Below are positions 47,180 through 56,288 of a stretch of 64,000 bases of DNA, one piece after another (position 1 is the first letter of the stretch; each line of letters opens with the position of its first letter). The DNA comes from Algoriphagus resistens (GTDB taxonomy: Bacteria; Bacteroidota; Bacteroidia; Cytophagales; Cyclobacteriaceae). Made by a program: the position numbers and the translations under genes. The stretch lies in contig NZ_LMXN01000004.1 in the NCBI RefSeq assembly GCF_001442615.1, positions 124,001 to 188,000 on the forward strand. The letters run 5' to 3'. The notes under the pieces were generated by a model. That model searched no databases. It saw only the letters and a list, made by a program, of their open reading frames with translations, and was not told where the DNA came from.

Positions 47180-48268
47180 ATGAAAAATCAAATTTTCATG
47201 CTCTTAAGCCTGTGCGGTACATTGTGGATTGCGGGCTGCAACTCTCATGGAGAAGAGCATAAGGAAAGTGAAACCACATTTCTGGTCACTAGCCCTTTAA
47301 TTATGGATACATTGATCACCAAAGATTATGTCTCCCAAATACATTCCATCCAGCATATTGAGCTGCGTGCCCAAGAGCGGGGATATTTACAGAAAATCTA
47401 TGTAGATGAAGGCCAATTGGTAAAAAAAGGCCAACTCATGTTTAAAATCATGCCTAAACTTTATGAAGCGGAGCAGCAAAGTGCCTCTGCTGAAGTAGAT
47501 TTTGCAGAGATTGAATACCAAAACACCAAAACGCTGGCTGATAGAAATATCGTTGCACCGAATGAGCTGGCAATGGCAAAGGCGAAGCTTGCCAAGGCAA
47601 AGGCAGAATTGGCATTGGCAGAAGTCCATCTTCAATTCACTGAAATCAGAGCCCCTTTCGATGGGATTGTTGGTCGGTTCCGGGTAAGGGAAGGCAGTTT
47701 GCTAGACGAGGGTGAGTTGCTGTCAGAATTTTCTGATAACAGTAAAATGTGGGTTTATTACAACGTACCTGAAGCTGAATATTTAGAATATAAAGCCGAG
47801 GTGAAAAGCGATGAAGATGTTATTGTGAACCTTTTGATGGCAAACAACAAGCATTTCGCCTACCCGGGTGTAGTAGAAACAATTGAAGCTGACTTCAACA
47901 ATGAGACCGGTAACATTGCTTTCAGGGCGACCTTCCCAAATCCGGAAGGCTTATTAAGACACGGAGAAACCGGCAACATCGAAATGAGCATTCCTTTAAA
48001 AGATGCGTTGTTGATTCCGCAAAAAGCAACATTTGAGGTTTTGGAGAAAAAATATGTGTATGTGGTGGATGAAGAGAATAAAATCCGCTCAAGAGAAGTG
48101 ACCATTGCAGCAGAAATACCGCACGTATACATTATCTCCGGAGGTCTGGAAAAAACCGACAAAATACTCCTTGAAGGTCTCCGTCTGGTTAGAGAAAATG
48201 ACGAAATACACTATGATTTCGTAGCGCCACATACAGCCCTGTCTCAGTTAGACCTGTATGCAGAGTAG
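47180..48268 (+). CDS. RND efflux periplasmic adaptor (membrane-fusion) lipoprotein
   Basis: The ATG at 47180 yields a lipoprotein signal (MLLSLCGTLWIAGCNS), preferred over the in-frame ATG at 47114. This 362-residue protein has the split lipoyl/barrel-sandwich parts (VSQIHSIQHIELRAQERGYL; YVDEGQLVKKGQLMFKI; RAPFDGIVGRFRVREGSLLD) around an alpha-hairpin (AEQQSASAEVDFAEIEYQNT onward) and a C-terminal beta-barrel (IPQKATFEVLEKKYVYVVDE). It links the inner-membrane pump to the outer-membrane channel encoded next, as AcrA does. Confidence 0.94.
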   Translation: MKNQIFMLLSLCGTLWIAGCNSHGEEHKESETTFLVTSPLIMDTLITKDYVSQIHSIQHIELRAQERGYLQKIYVDEGQLVKKGQLMFKIMPKLYEAEQQSASAEVDFAEIEYQNTKTLADRNIVAPNELAMAKAKLAKAKAELALAEVHLQFTEIRAPFDGIVGRFRVREGSLLDEGELLSEFSDNSKMWVYYNVPEAEYLEYKAEVKSDEDVIVNLLMANNKHFAYPGVVETIEADFNNETGNIAFRATFPNPEGLLRHGETGNIEMSIPLKDALLIPQKATFEVLEKKYVYVVDEENKIRSREVTIAAEIPHVYIISGGLEKTDKILLEGLRLVRENDEIHYDFVAPHTALSQLDLYAE

Positions 48269-48298
48269 TCAATTCTCTCATCAAAACCAGCAGTAAAA

Positions 48299-51200
48299 AT
48301 GTTTACTACATTCATAAAAAGACCAGTCCTCGCGATTGTGATCTCAATCATGATCGTATTTGTAGGCTCACTCGCCATTAAGCAGTTGCCTATCTCTCAG
48401 TTCCCCCAGATTGCGCCGACCACTGTGAGTATTTTCATTGCTTATCCTGGCTCGAGTGCAGATGTGTTGGTCAAGTCTACCCTAATTACCCTGGAAAACT
48501 CTATCAATGGTGTCCAGGGCATGAGGTACATGGCAACCGATGCGACCAGTGCGGGTGAAGCTACGATCAACATTATATTCGAACCCGGAACGGATCCAAA
48601 CCAGGCCGTTATACGGGTCAAGACGAGGGTGGATCAGGTAATGCCTCTTCTTCCCGAGCTTGTTCAACGGGAAGGGGTGGTAATTACGCCTATTCAGCCT
48701 AGTATGCTGATGTATGTCAACCTGTATTCCAAGAGTGAGAACATGGATGAAAAATTCCTGTATAACTACGCGAATGTGAATATGATCCCTGAAATCAACA
48801 GGATCAAAGGTGTGGCAAGATCACAGATTCTAGGGAGCCGTACGTATGCAATGCGTGTATGGCTGAATCCAGACCGTATGCGTGCCTATAATATTTCTGT
48901 TGAGGAAGTAATGGAAGCATTAGGAGACCAAAGTATTGTAGGCCGACCGGGTAGAATAGGCCAAAGTTCCGGTATCCAGGCCCAGTCTCTTGAATATGTA
49001 TTGACATACAAAGGACGCTTCAGCAAGCCTGAAGAATATGACAACATCATCATCCGGGCAAACGCCGAAGGTGAGTCTATAAAACTGAAAGACATTGCCA
49101 GAACCGAACTTGGAAGTGAATTCTTTGATATCTATTCCAATTTAGACGGACATCCATCCGCAGCGATCGTATTGAAACAAAACTACGGCAGTAACGCCAG
49201 TGATGTAATCGAGGAGGTAAAGGCAAAGTTGGAGGTAATGAAAGCTTCTTTCCCTCCGGGAATGGACTATCAAATCAGTTATGATGTGTCCCGTTTCCTG
49301 GATGCGTCAACCGAACAGGTAATCCATACGTTGCGTGATGCATTCATATTGGTAGCTTTAGTCGTATTTATCTTCCTGGGCGACTGGCGGTCTACGTTAA
49401 TTCCGATCATTGCGGTACCGGTATCATTAATCGGAGCCTTCTTTGTACTCCAGATGTTTGGACTTTCGATCAACATCATAACCTTGTTTGCCTTGGTACT
49501 CGCGATAGGTATTGTGGTCGATGATGCGATAGTGGTGGTGGAAGCGGTACATGCGAAAATGGAGGATTTCCCTCACCTTACCCCCTACCAGGCAGTAAAA
49601 AGGGTTCTGGGGGAAATCTCTGGTGCGATCATCGCGATCACAGCAGTAATGGTTTCTGTGTTCTTACCTATCTCCTTTATGAGTGGACCAGTAGGAACAT
49701 TCTATCGCCAGTTCTCGATCACCATGGCAAGTTCAATTGTGATTTCTGCAATCATCGCATTGACCTTGACTCCGGTTTTATGTGCCATGTTGCTGAAAAA
49801 CCATCATGGCAAAGAGAAAAAAAGAAATCTTCTTACGAAAGGACTTGATAGTTTCAACAGTGGTTTCGACAAACTGACCGGGAAGTATGTAGGCCTTCTC
49901 CGGTCAATGGTAAGTAGAAAATGGCTCACTTGGGCAATCTTACTGCTCTTTGGAGCAGGGATAGTTTTCGAAAACCAAATACTTCCGGCAGGTTTCATCC
50001 CAAGTGAAGACCAGGGAACAATCTACGCGATCATCCAGACTCCTCCCGGGGCCACATTGGAAAGAACCAACCAAGTCTCACAGAAACTTCAGAAGATATG
50101 CGAGGAAATTGACGGGGTAGAATCTGTTTCTTCTCTAGCAGGATATGAGATCATGACTGAAGGCCGTGGGTCCAACGCTGGGACCTGTTTGATCAACCTG
50201 AAACCTTGGGGTGACCGCAAACACACCGTGAAAGAAATCATGGAAGAGCTGGAGGAAGAATCCAAAGGACTCGGTGCGGTGATAGAATTCTTCGAACCTC
50301 CGGCAATCCCGGGATTCGGATCTTCAGGGGGCTTCTCCATGAGGTTACTGGATCAGACTACTACAACAGATTATCAAGAATTTGACAAGATCAACAAGAA
50401 ATTCATGGATGATCTCAGCGCGCGTAAAGAGCTTACTGGCCTGTTCACCTTTTTTGCTGCCAATTATCCGCAATACGAACTGGAAATTGACAACGATAAG
50501 GCAATGCAAAAAGGCGTTTCCATCGGAAAGGCCATGGAAAACCTGAACATCTTGATTGGTAGTACCTATGAACAGGGATTTATCCGGTTTGGCAGGTTCT
50601 TTAAAGTATATGTACAGTCTGACCCTTTATTCAGACGCCTACCTTCGGACGTCTTGAATCTGTTTGTGAAAAATGAAGCAGGAGAAATGGTTCCCTATTC
50701 TGCTTTCATGACCATGAAGAAAACACAGGGGCCTAACGAGGTGACCCGGTTCAACATGTATAATTCAGCCTCCATCAGAGGTCTTCCGGCGCCTGGTTAC
50801 ACAACTGCGGATGCTATTCAAGCAATCAGGGAAGTCTCTGCCCAAACACTTCCCAAAGGTTACGATATAGCCTGGGAAGGATTATCCTACGATGAATCCA
50901 ACCGAGGAAATGAAGCATTATACGTATTCTTGATCGTATTGGTCTTCGTTTATTTCGTATTGGCCGCCCAGTATGAAAGCTTCATTATTCCGCTGGCTGT
51001 GGTATTCTCACTTCCGGCAGGGGTGTTTGGTTCATTCTTCCTATTGAAGATGATGGGATTGGACAATGATATCTATGCCCAGATCGGGCTGATCATGCTC
51101 GTAGGTCTATTGGGTAAAAATGCTGTTTTGATCGTAGAGTTTGCCGTGCAAAAACGTCAGGAAGGACTAAGTATTCTAGAGGCTGCCATTGAAGGTGCCA

Positions 51201-51466
51201 AGGTGCGTTTCCGACCGATTCTAATGACATCATTCGCATTTATTGCAGGTTTGATTCCATTGATTTTGGCTTCTGGAGCTGGTGCGATCGGTAACCATAC
51301 CATTGGTGCATCAGCACTGGGTGGGATGCTGTTCGGTACCGTTTTCGGGGTAATCATCGTTCCGGGTCTATATTTCATATTCGGAAGTATGGCTGATGGC
51401 CGTCAGATGATCAAGAACCAAGATGAATCTCCATTGTCCGAACAAAAACACCATTCACATGCTTAA
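48299..51466 (+). CDS. RND-family inner-membrane efflux pump (HAE1/AcrB type)
   Basis: This 1055-residue protein starts with the family opening MFTTFIKRPVLAIVISIMIV. The porter domain follows, then helices with FIFLGDWRSTLIPIIAVPVS. The proton-relay helix has GIVVDDAIVVVEAVHAKM (Asp pair at about 406-407). The second half has FVYFVLAAQYESFIIPLAVV and LLGKNAVLIVEFAVQKRQEG (the Lys of the relay in GKNA). It is a drug or detergent exporter by family; the substrate range is not predictable. It overlaps the next gene by 8 nt. Confidence 0.96.
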   Translation: MFTTFIKRPVLAIVISIMIVFVGSLAIKQLPISQFPQIAPTTVSIFIAYPGSSADVLVKSTLITLENSINGVQGMRYMATDATSAGEATINIIFEPGTDPNQAVIRVKTRVDQVMPLLPELVQREGVVITPIQPSMLMYVNLYSKSENMDEKFLYNYANVNMIPEINRIKGVARSQILGSRTYAMRVWLNPDRMRAYNISVEEVMEALGDQSIVGRPGRIGQSSGIQAQSLEYVLTYKGRFSKPEEYDNIIIRANAEGESIKLKDIARTELGSEFFDIYSNLDGHPSAAIVLKQNYGSNASDVIEEVKAKLEVMKASFPPGMDYQISYDVSRFLDASTEQVIHTLRDAFILVALVVFIFLGDWRSTLIPIIAVPVSLIGAFFVLQMFGLSINIITLFALVLAIGIVVDDAIVVVEAVHAKMEDFPHLTPYQAVKRVLGEISGAIIAITAVMVSVFLPISFMSGPVGTFYRQFSITMASSIVISAIIALTLTPVLCAMLLKNHHGKEKKRNLLTKGLDSFNSGFDKLTGKYVGLLRSMVSRKWLTWAILLLFGAGIVFENQILPAGFIPSEDQGTIYAIIQTPPGATLERTNQVSQKLQKICEEIDGVESVSSLAGYEIMTEGRGSNAGTCLINLKPWGDRKHTVKEIMEELEEESKGLGAVIEFFEPPAIPGFGSSGGFSMRLLDQTTTTDYQEFDKINKKFMDDLSARKELTGLFTFFAANYPQYELEIDNDKAMQKGVSIGKAMENLNILIGSTYEQGFIRFGRFFKVYVQSDPLFRRLPSDVLNLFVKNEAGEMVPYSAFMTMKKTQGPNEVTRFNMYNSASIRGLPAPGYTTADAIQAIREVSAQTLPKGYDIAWEGLSYDESNRGNEALYVFLIVLVFVYFVLAAQYESFIIPLAVVFSLPAGVFGSFFLLKMMGLDNDIYAQIGLIMLVGLLGKNAVLIVEFAVQKRQEGLSILEAAIEGAKVRFRPILMTSFAFIAGLIPLILASGAGAIGNHTIGASALGGMLFGTVFGVIIVPGLYFIFGSMADGRQMIKNQDESPLSEQKHHSHA

Positions 51467-52898
51467 AAGAATAATATATACCTGTCTGGGAGCAGCGGCT
51501 TTCAGCCTGGCAGTGTCTGGATGCAAAACGCCGGAACTCATACAAAAAGATGTAAATGATGCGGTACCAGAGCACTATGCAAATAGCGATCAGGACACTA
51601 CAAATACAGCCTCAGAAGTAGTGTGGCAGGACTATTTTAGTGACCCTTACTTAAAGGCCTTGATAGATACTGCCCTGAGCAACAACCAAGAGTTGAATAT
51701 CACTTTGCAGGAAATCCAAATCGCTCAGAATGAGGTAAGAGTCCGCAAGGGAGAAATACTTCCCTCTGTAAGTGTAGGGGCAGGAGCAGGAGTGGACAAA
51801 GTAGGGCGGTACACCAGTCAGGGTGCCAATGATGCCAATACCGACATCAAGCCTGGTGAGGAAATGCCTGATCCATTGCAGGACTATATGCTTGGTGCTT
51901 ATGCAACTTGGGAAGTCGATATCTGGCACAAATTGAGAAATGCCAAGAAATCAGCAATGACCAGGTATTTGGCCAGTGTGGAAGGAAAAAATTTCATGGT
52001 GACCAACCTGGTTTCCGAGATTGCGAAATCTTATTACGAGTTGATGGCATTGGATAACCAGCTGGCAATCGTAAAGCAGAATATTGAGATCCAAAACAAT
52101 GCCTTGGAAATAGTAAAATATCAGAAAAATGCTGCGCGAGTCACCGAGCTGGCGGTTCGCAGATTTCAAGCACAGGTGCTTAATACCAAAAGTCTTCAGT
52201 ATGGGATTCAACAGGAGATTGTAGAAACTGAGAATAGAATAAATTTCCTTGTCGGAAGATTTCCTCAGAAAGTAGAGAGAAATCCAAATGCATTTGGGGC
52301 ATTGGCTCCAGAGGCAATCCAGGCTGGAATACCTTCTCAACTTCTGGCAAACCGACCTGATATCCGCCAGGCCGAGCTGGAATTGGCAGCTTCAAAGATT
52401 GATATCAAAGTTGCCAAAGCTGATTTCTACCCATCTCTGGAGATTACGGCCGGTGTTGGCTTTAACGCTTTCAATCCCAGCTATCTCTTCACTTCTCCAC
52501 AGTCTCTGATTTACTCGCTTGCAGGTGAGCTTGTGGCTCCCCTAATCAATAGAAATGCAATCAAGGCTAACTATATGACTGCGAATGCGAAGCAGATCCA
52601 GGCTATCTACAACTATGAAAAGACCATTCTTAATGCATATGTGGAAGTAGCAAATCAGCTTTCAGCTATCCAAAATCTAGAACAGTCCTATACTCTGAAG
52701 TCTCAGGAAGTAGAAGCACTTACCCAGTCCATTGCTATTTCCAATGAACTCTTCAATTCTGCAAGAGCTGATTATATGGAAGTACTCTTGACTCAACGGG
52801 ACGCACTCGAATCGAAATTTGAGTTGATAGAAACCAAGATGAAACAAATGAATGCCAAGGTTAACATCTACCAGGCCCTTGGCGGTGGTTGGAAATAA
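51459..52898 (+). CDS. Outer-membrane efflux channel lipoprotein (TolC/OprM, NodT family)
   Basis: The ATG at 51459 overlaps the pump stop by 8 nt and gives a lipoprotein signal (LGAAAFSLAVSGCKTPEL). This 479-residue channel has the NodT hallmarks: VVWQDYFSDPYLKALIDTAL, NNQELNITLQEIQIAQNEVR, ANRPDIRQAELELAASKIDI and DYMEVLLTQRDALESKFELI. It completes the tripartite pump with the two preceding genes. Confidence 0.95.
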   Translation: MLKRIIYTCLGAAAFSLAVSGCKTPELIQKDVNDAVPEHYANSDQDTTNTASEVVWQDYFSDPYLKALIDTALSNNQELNITLQEIQIAQNEVRVRKGEILPSVSVGAGAGVDKVGRYTSQGANDANTDIKPGEEMPDPLQDYMLGAYATWEVDIWHKLRNAKKSAMTRYLASVEGKNFMVTNLVSEIAKSYYELMALDNQLAIVKQNIEIQNNALEIVKYQKNAARVTELAVRRFQAQVLNTKSLQYGIQQEIVETENRINFLVGRFPQKVERNPNAFGALAPEAIQAGIPSQLLANRPDIRQAELELAASKIDIKVAKADFYPSLEITAGVGFNAFNPSYLFTSPQSLIYSLAGELVAPLINRNAIKANYMTANAKQIQAIYNYEKTILNAYVEVANQLSAIQNLEQSYTLKSQEVEALTQSIAISNELFNSARADYMEVLLTQRDALESKFELIETKMKQMNAKVNIYQALGGGWK

Positions 52899-52953
52899 AT
52901 TGGTTGATTAAAGGTTGAACGTCTATCCATTTAATGGTGTGGATAGCAACTTC

Positions 52954-52984
52954 GAAAGCCCTTCTAATGTTTAGAAGGGCTTTC
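52954..52984. terminator. Bidirectional terminator between the RND operon and the lipoprotein gene
   Basis: Perfect 14-bp arms GAAAGCCCTTCTAA (52954-52967) and TTAGAAGGGCTTTC (52971-52984) with loop TGT. It is 55 nt after the efflux channel stop and 8 nt after the stop of the opposing lipoprotein gene. Confidence 0.85.
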
Positions 52985-52992
52985 TTCAGGTA

Positions 52993-53517
52993 TTAATTTC
53001 GAGTGAAATAGGCAGTTCCTTCTGCTTTTGTTTCAAATGTTGATCCATTTGAATCTTCGGTTAATTCTTTAATAAAATAAACTACCAGCGAGGTATTATT
53101 TAATTCAATTATTTTTAGTTCGTCTGTCTGCTGAGCTGAGTTAGTAGTAAGTAATTTATCCCCATTAACTACCCAAGTCCCATTTTGGAAGAAGTTGTCT
53201 ATCTTTATTTCCTCCTCATAAGATGTACCGTTTGTTTCTGTTTTTAGAGACACTACATAGTAACCTCCCCCAGTGTATGTATTAGGTGATTCGTTAAATG
53301 ACACTTTAGCATCAGATTCAGTCGCTGTTCCTACACTTTTCGATTCAAAGATATCGCCATCGAATGTCATTTTGCTTGTTACCGAGTACTCGTAGGATTC
53401 AAAGTCCCAGTCACCTATTAACATTTTTGAATCCACAGGTGATTCGTCTTCCTTGGAGCCACATGAGAAACTAAGGCCTATCACTGCCAGTAAGACAAAA
53501 TTTTTGAAACTTTTCAT
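52993..53517 (-). CDS. Lipocalin-like lipoprotein of unknown function
   Basis: Starting at the ATG at 53517 (an upstream in-frame ATG at 53529 is also possible), this 174-residue lipoprotein has the signal VLLAVIGLSFSCGSKEDES. The body starts KMLIGDWDFESYEYSVTSKM and continues as alternating beta-strands to the end, including GTWVVNGDKLLTTNSAQQTD. This pattern is that of small Bacteroidota lipocalin-like lipoproteins. It is monocistronic. No function is known. Confidence 0.75.
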   Translation of the reverse strand: MKSFKNFVLLAVIGLSFSCGSKEDESPVDSKMLIGDWDFESYEYSVTSKMTFDGDIFESKSVGTATESDAKVSFNESPNTYTGGGYYVVSLKTETNGTSYEEEIKIDNFFQNGTWVVNGDKLLTTNSAQQTDELKIIELNNTSLVVYFIKELTEDSNGSTFETKAEGTAYFTRN

Positions 53518-53529
53518 TTGATAATTCAT

Positions 53530-53608
53530 ACGTTTATTTTGAGCAAGATGCGAATATAAAAAATTCGTTGACTTAAACTCTTATTTTTTCTTGGTATAAA
53601 ATTTTTAG
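53530..53608. promoter_or_regulatory. Upstream region of the lipocalin-like gene
   Basis: A short AT-rich stretch that must hold the minus-strand promoter; no clear consensus is seen. The structured repeats begin at its right edge. Confidence 0.3.
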
Positions 53609-53699
53609 ATGAAATCGAGCATGTTGCAGGCAACACACAGAGGAATGATTATAATGCATGCGAGATTCCATATTGCCCTTAAAAGACAATTATAATCAT
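53609..53699 (+). repeat. Structured intergenic repeat, type A unit in opposite orientation (locus R6, unit 1)
   Basis: Arms ATGATTATAAT (53645-53655) and ATTATAATCAT (53689-53699) are perfect. The second hairpin TGTTGC-AG-GCAACA (53622-53635) is also perfect. The plus strand holds a 28-codon ORF (53609-53695) starting MKSSMLQATHRGMIIMH and ending LKRQL. The flanking genes are on the minus strand, so this copy does not lead into a gene. Confidence 0.8.
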
Positions 53700-53776
53700 A
53701 TGAAATCGAGCATGACACGAATGTCACACACTGGGATGACTATTATCTATGTGCCCCTAAAAAAAAATATAATCAC
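53700..53776 (+). repeat. Structured intergenic repeat, truncated type A unit (locus R6, unit 2)
   Basis: It is directly joined to unit 1. The hairpin TGACA-CGAA-TGTCA (53713-53726) is perfect and differs from the 23151 copy by a compensated base pair. The unit loses similarity after GGGATGACTATTATC. A short ORF starts MKSSMTRMSHTGM and ends at 53780. Confidence 0.7.
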
Positions 53777-53950
53777 CTAAATGTAAATAGGTTTTAGATC
53801 CAGTAAATTTCTATTCAGGGAGGAAGTAATCCCCATAAAGTGGACACTTTTATGCTATACGTCCAAATTTTAAGTAAAAATGGTCACGTCTTGCAAACTT
53901 GGCCAGAAGAAATACTTATTTATAGCACATGTTTATATACTACATAAACC

Positions 53951-54646
53951 TTATCCTGTAAAATAAGCATCCAGCTCAGTCAGCATCTCGGATTTATCTT
54001 TTAGGTCATTGATGATTTTACCCTTTTCTAAGAGAACAATCCGATCACAGATTTCTGTCACATGATTCAGATCATGACTGGAAATCAAGAAAGTAACTTG
54101 CGAATTTTGCTTCTCCTGAAGAATCAATTTCTTTAGTCGGATCTGAGAACTTGGATCCAGGTTTTCAAACGGCTCATCTAAAAACACTACCTCGGGATTC
54201 CCCATCAATGCAGCTGCAATGCCTACTTTCTTTAAATTCCCTTTAGATAAATCGCGGATGTATTTCTTCTTCCCTACTATTTCATCATTAAAGAATTCGG
54301 TAAATTTAAAAAGATGAAGCTGTAAATCTGCTTCCGAAAGTCCATAGATTTTGCGAAGGGTTTGGAAATATTCATCAGCAGTCAAATAAGACAATAGCAT
54401 ATGCTCATCCAGATAAGCTCCCGTCACACGTTTCCACTCTTCGGATTTGCTTACATCCTTCCCATCTATCTCCACTTTTCCCTGTGAAGCCCGAACTAAA
54501 TCCAGCATAATCCTAAACAGTGTAGTCTTGCCCGCTCCATTATTCCCCACCAATCCAAAGCATTCGGATTTCGGGATTTCTAGTAGGGGGACATCCAGGA
54601 CAACAGTTTCCTTATATTGCTTTTTGAGATCTTTGACTTGTATCAT
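53951..54646 (-). CDS. ABC transporter ATP-binding protein (with DUF5687 partner)
   Basis: This 231-residue ATPase has Walker A GNNGAGKTTL (about 35-44), a signature with LSKGNLKKVG (a variant of LSGGQ) and Walker B EVVFLDEPFENLDP. It contains the switch His in ISSHDLNHV. The layout is that of a CcmA/YhaQ-like exporter ATPase. Its ATG overlaps the stop of the DUF5687 gene by 4 nt (ATGA), so the two form one transporter. Confidence 0.94.
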   Translation of the reverse strand: MIQVKDLKKQYKETVVLDVPLLEIPKSECFGLVGNNGAGKTTLFRIMLDLVRASQGKVEIDGKDVSKSEEWKRVTGAYLDEHMLLSYLTADEYFQTLRKIYGLSEADLQLHLFKFTEFFNDEIVGKKKYIRDLSKGNLKKVGIAAALMGNPEVVFLDEPFENLDPSSQIRLKKLILQEKQNSQVTFLISSHDLNHVTEICDRIVLLEKGKIINDLKDKSEMLTELDAYFTG

Positions 54647-56136
54647 AACTCTTGGCGGAATGAAGATGAAATTTCGTAACGGTTTTTCATAACCCGGTTT
54701 ATATTAATAGTTGTAAGCTTATTAAAAAATAAAATCCCCAACACTCCTATCGCGCCCAGAGCTAACAATCCCACATAAGAATTAAAAATCAATGCAAATG
54801 GAGCATAAATAATATATGGTGCTACCATCATGGGAATAATCATTAGAAACTGGGCTGCCCCTACTCCTTCGTAATTGAACATTGCCCCTTTATTAAGATC
54901 CATTGGTTTTGGCTTCCAAAGTGCCAGATAAATAATCAAATGGATCAAAACACCAGCATTAAAAAGGAACGTTGCCAAATGAATAAATAAGAATTTCCAT
55001 CCAAAATATACATACGGGATAGAGAGTAAGAAACACACTAGAGAAATGGATAACAGCAGCAGGTATTTCCCTCTTACCAAATTTTTAACCCCATCCTTTC
55101 GGTTAAGGAAAAAATCAAAATACCCTGAATTCCAACTCAGGAAAAGCTGTCCATACTGGATCATAAAAATCCCGGTGATAAACACTCCCACGAAAATAAA
55201 CATGAAACTAAATCCTCCAGCTCCTGTATCATTATACTGGGGATTGTCATAGAAAATCATTCCATACAATAGAAAAAATGCACTTAACAGTAAAAAAGAT
55301 CTGCTTTTCTTATGACGGATAATCAGCTTCCATTCCAGATTAGCCAGCTCCCCTGCCATTCCAAATCTCGAAAAAAATCCGACTGACTGGTTGACAAACC
55401 GCACCTCTTCTTCCTGTGCCAAATCCTCCAAATAGGCATTATTCAGGTAATAGTGAAATGCCAGATAATAGCCAACCATACAAAAGACCAACATCACACC
55501 CATCGGAATAAAACTACCCATGGCAAACGTAAAGAACGGAGCTACTATTTCCCCTAAATTAAACCAACCCATGTACGTAGAACCACCACCCAGAAGAAGG
55601 ATGATAAATACAATCATCACCCCAATCAAACTATCTTCAAAGCGCTGCTTGAACCACAACATAAACCAATGTAATGTCCAACTTAGTAACACAACTGTTC
55701 CAAGCCAGTATACCGCCCCCGAATTTCCGTGAAGATTTGCTATCTCCATGAAAGCAAAAGGTGTAAAAAGCATTAAGGCGATAATACTTAATGGAGAGAA
55801 AAACGACCTTCCCAAGAGCATATGCATAATTTTTCTCTTCGAGATTGGCAAATGTAGCAGACTTTCGAGCTCGATCACAGGGAGCTTCTGAAGAAAATAC
55901 CTGTACATAAATTCCACTAAAAAGAAGAAAATCAGCCCTGCATTCAGGACTTCTATGGTGTTCTTCCCCTCTGAAATTGCTTCTAAAATTTTATTTAGGA
56001 AAATACCGGCCATAAATAAGTATCCCAACAACATGATAACCAAGAATCCTAGGAATATGGCTACCATCACGCTTTTAGCAAAAGCTGTGGATCTGAAACT
56101 TTTTAGGAATTCCAATCGGATAAGTTCAAACAGCAT
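54643..56136 (-). CDS. DUF5687-family ABC permease
   Basis: This 497-residue membrane protein has about twelve hydrophobic segments, beginning LFELIRLEFLKSFRSTAFAK and including LGRSFFSPLSIIALMLFTPF. The family is DUF5687, found only beside ABC ATPases in Bacteroidota. It is the permease partner of the ATPase encoded immediately downstream. The substrate is not known. Confidence 0.88.
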   Translation of the reverse strand: MLFELIRLEFLKSFRSTAFAKSVMVAIFLGFLVIMLLGYLFMAGIFLNKILEAISEGKNTIEVLNAGLIFFFLVEFMYRYFLQKLPVIELESLLHLPISKRKIMHMLLGRSFFSPLSIIALMLFTPFAFMEIANLHGNSGAVYWLGTVVLLSWTLHWFMLWFKQRFEDSLIGVMIVFIILLLGGGSTYMGWFNLGEIVAPFFTFAMGSFIPMGVMLVFCMVGYYLAFHYYLNNAYLEDLAQEEEVRFVNQSVGFFSRFGMAGELANLEWKLIIRHKKSRSFLLLSAFFLLYGMIFYDNPQYNDTGAGGFSFMFIFVGVFITGIFMIQYGQLFLSWNSGYFDFFLNRKDGVKNLVRGKYLLLLSISLVCFLLSIPYVYFGWKFLFIHLATFLFNAGVLIHLIIYLALWKPKPMDLNKGAMFNYEGVGAAQFLMIIPMMVAPYIIYAPFALIFNSYVGLLALGAIGVLGILFFNKLTTININRVMKNRYEISSSFRQEL

Positions 56137-56288
56137 ACAATCTTAGGAGTAAAATGATTTCAGATTTCAGGACAAAAAGATAGGGAAAAGATAGTTTAAT
56201 CCTTGCCCTGACCTTCAATAAAAGTGTTTTAAAATAGCATACTACTAGTTAACCAATAAACATTACCATTATCCGGCGCTTCTAAACC

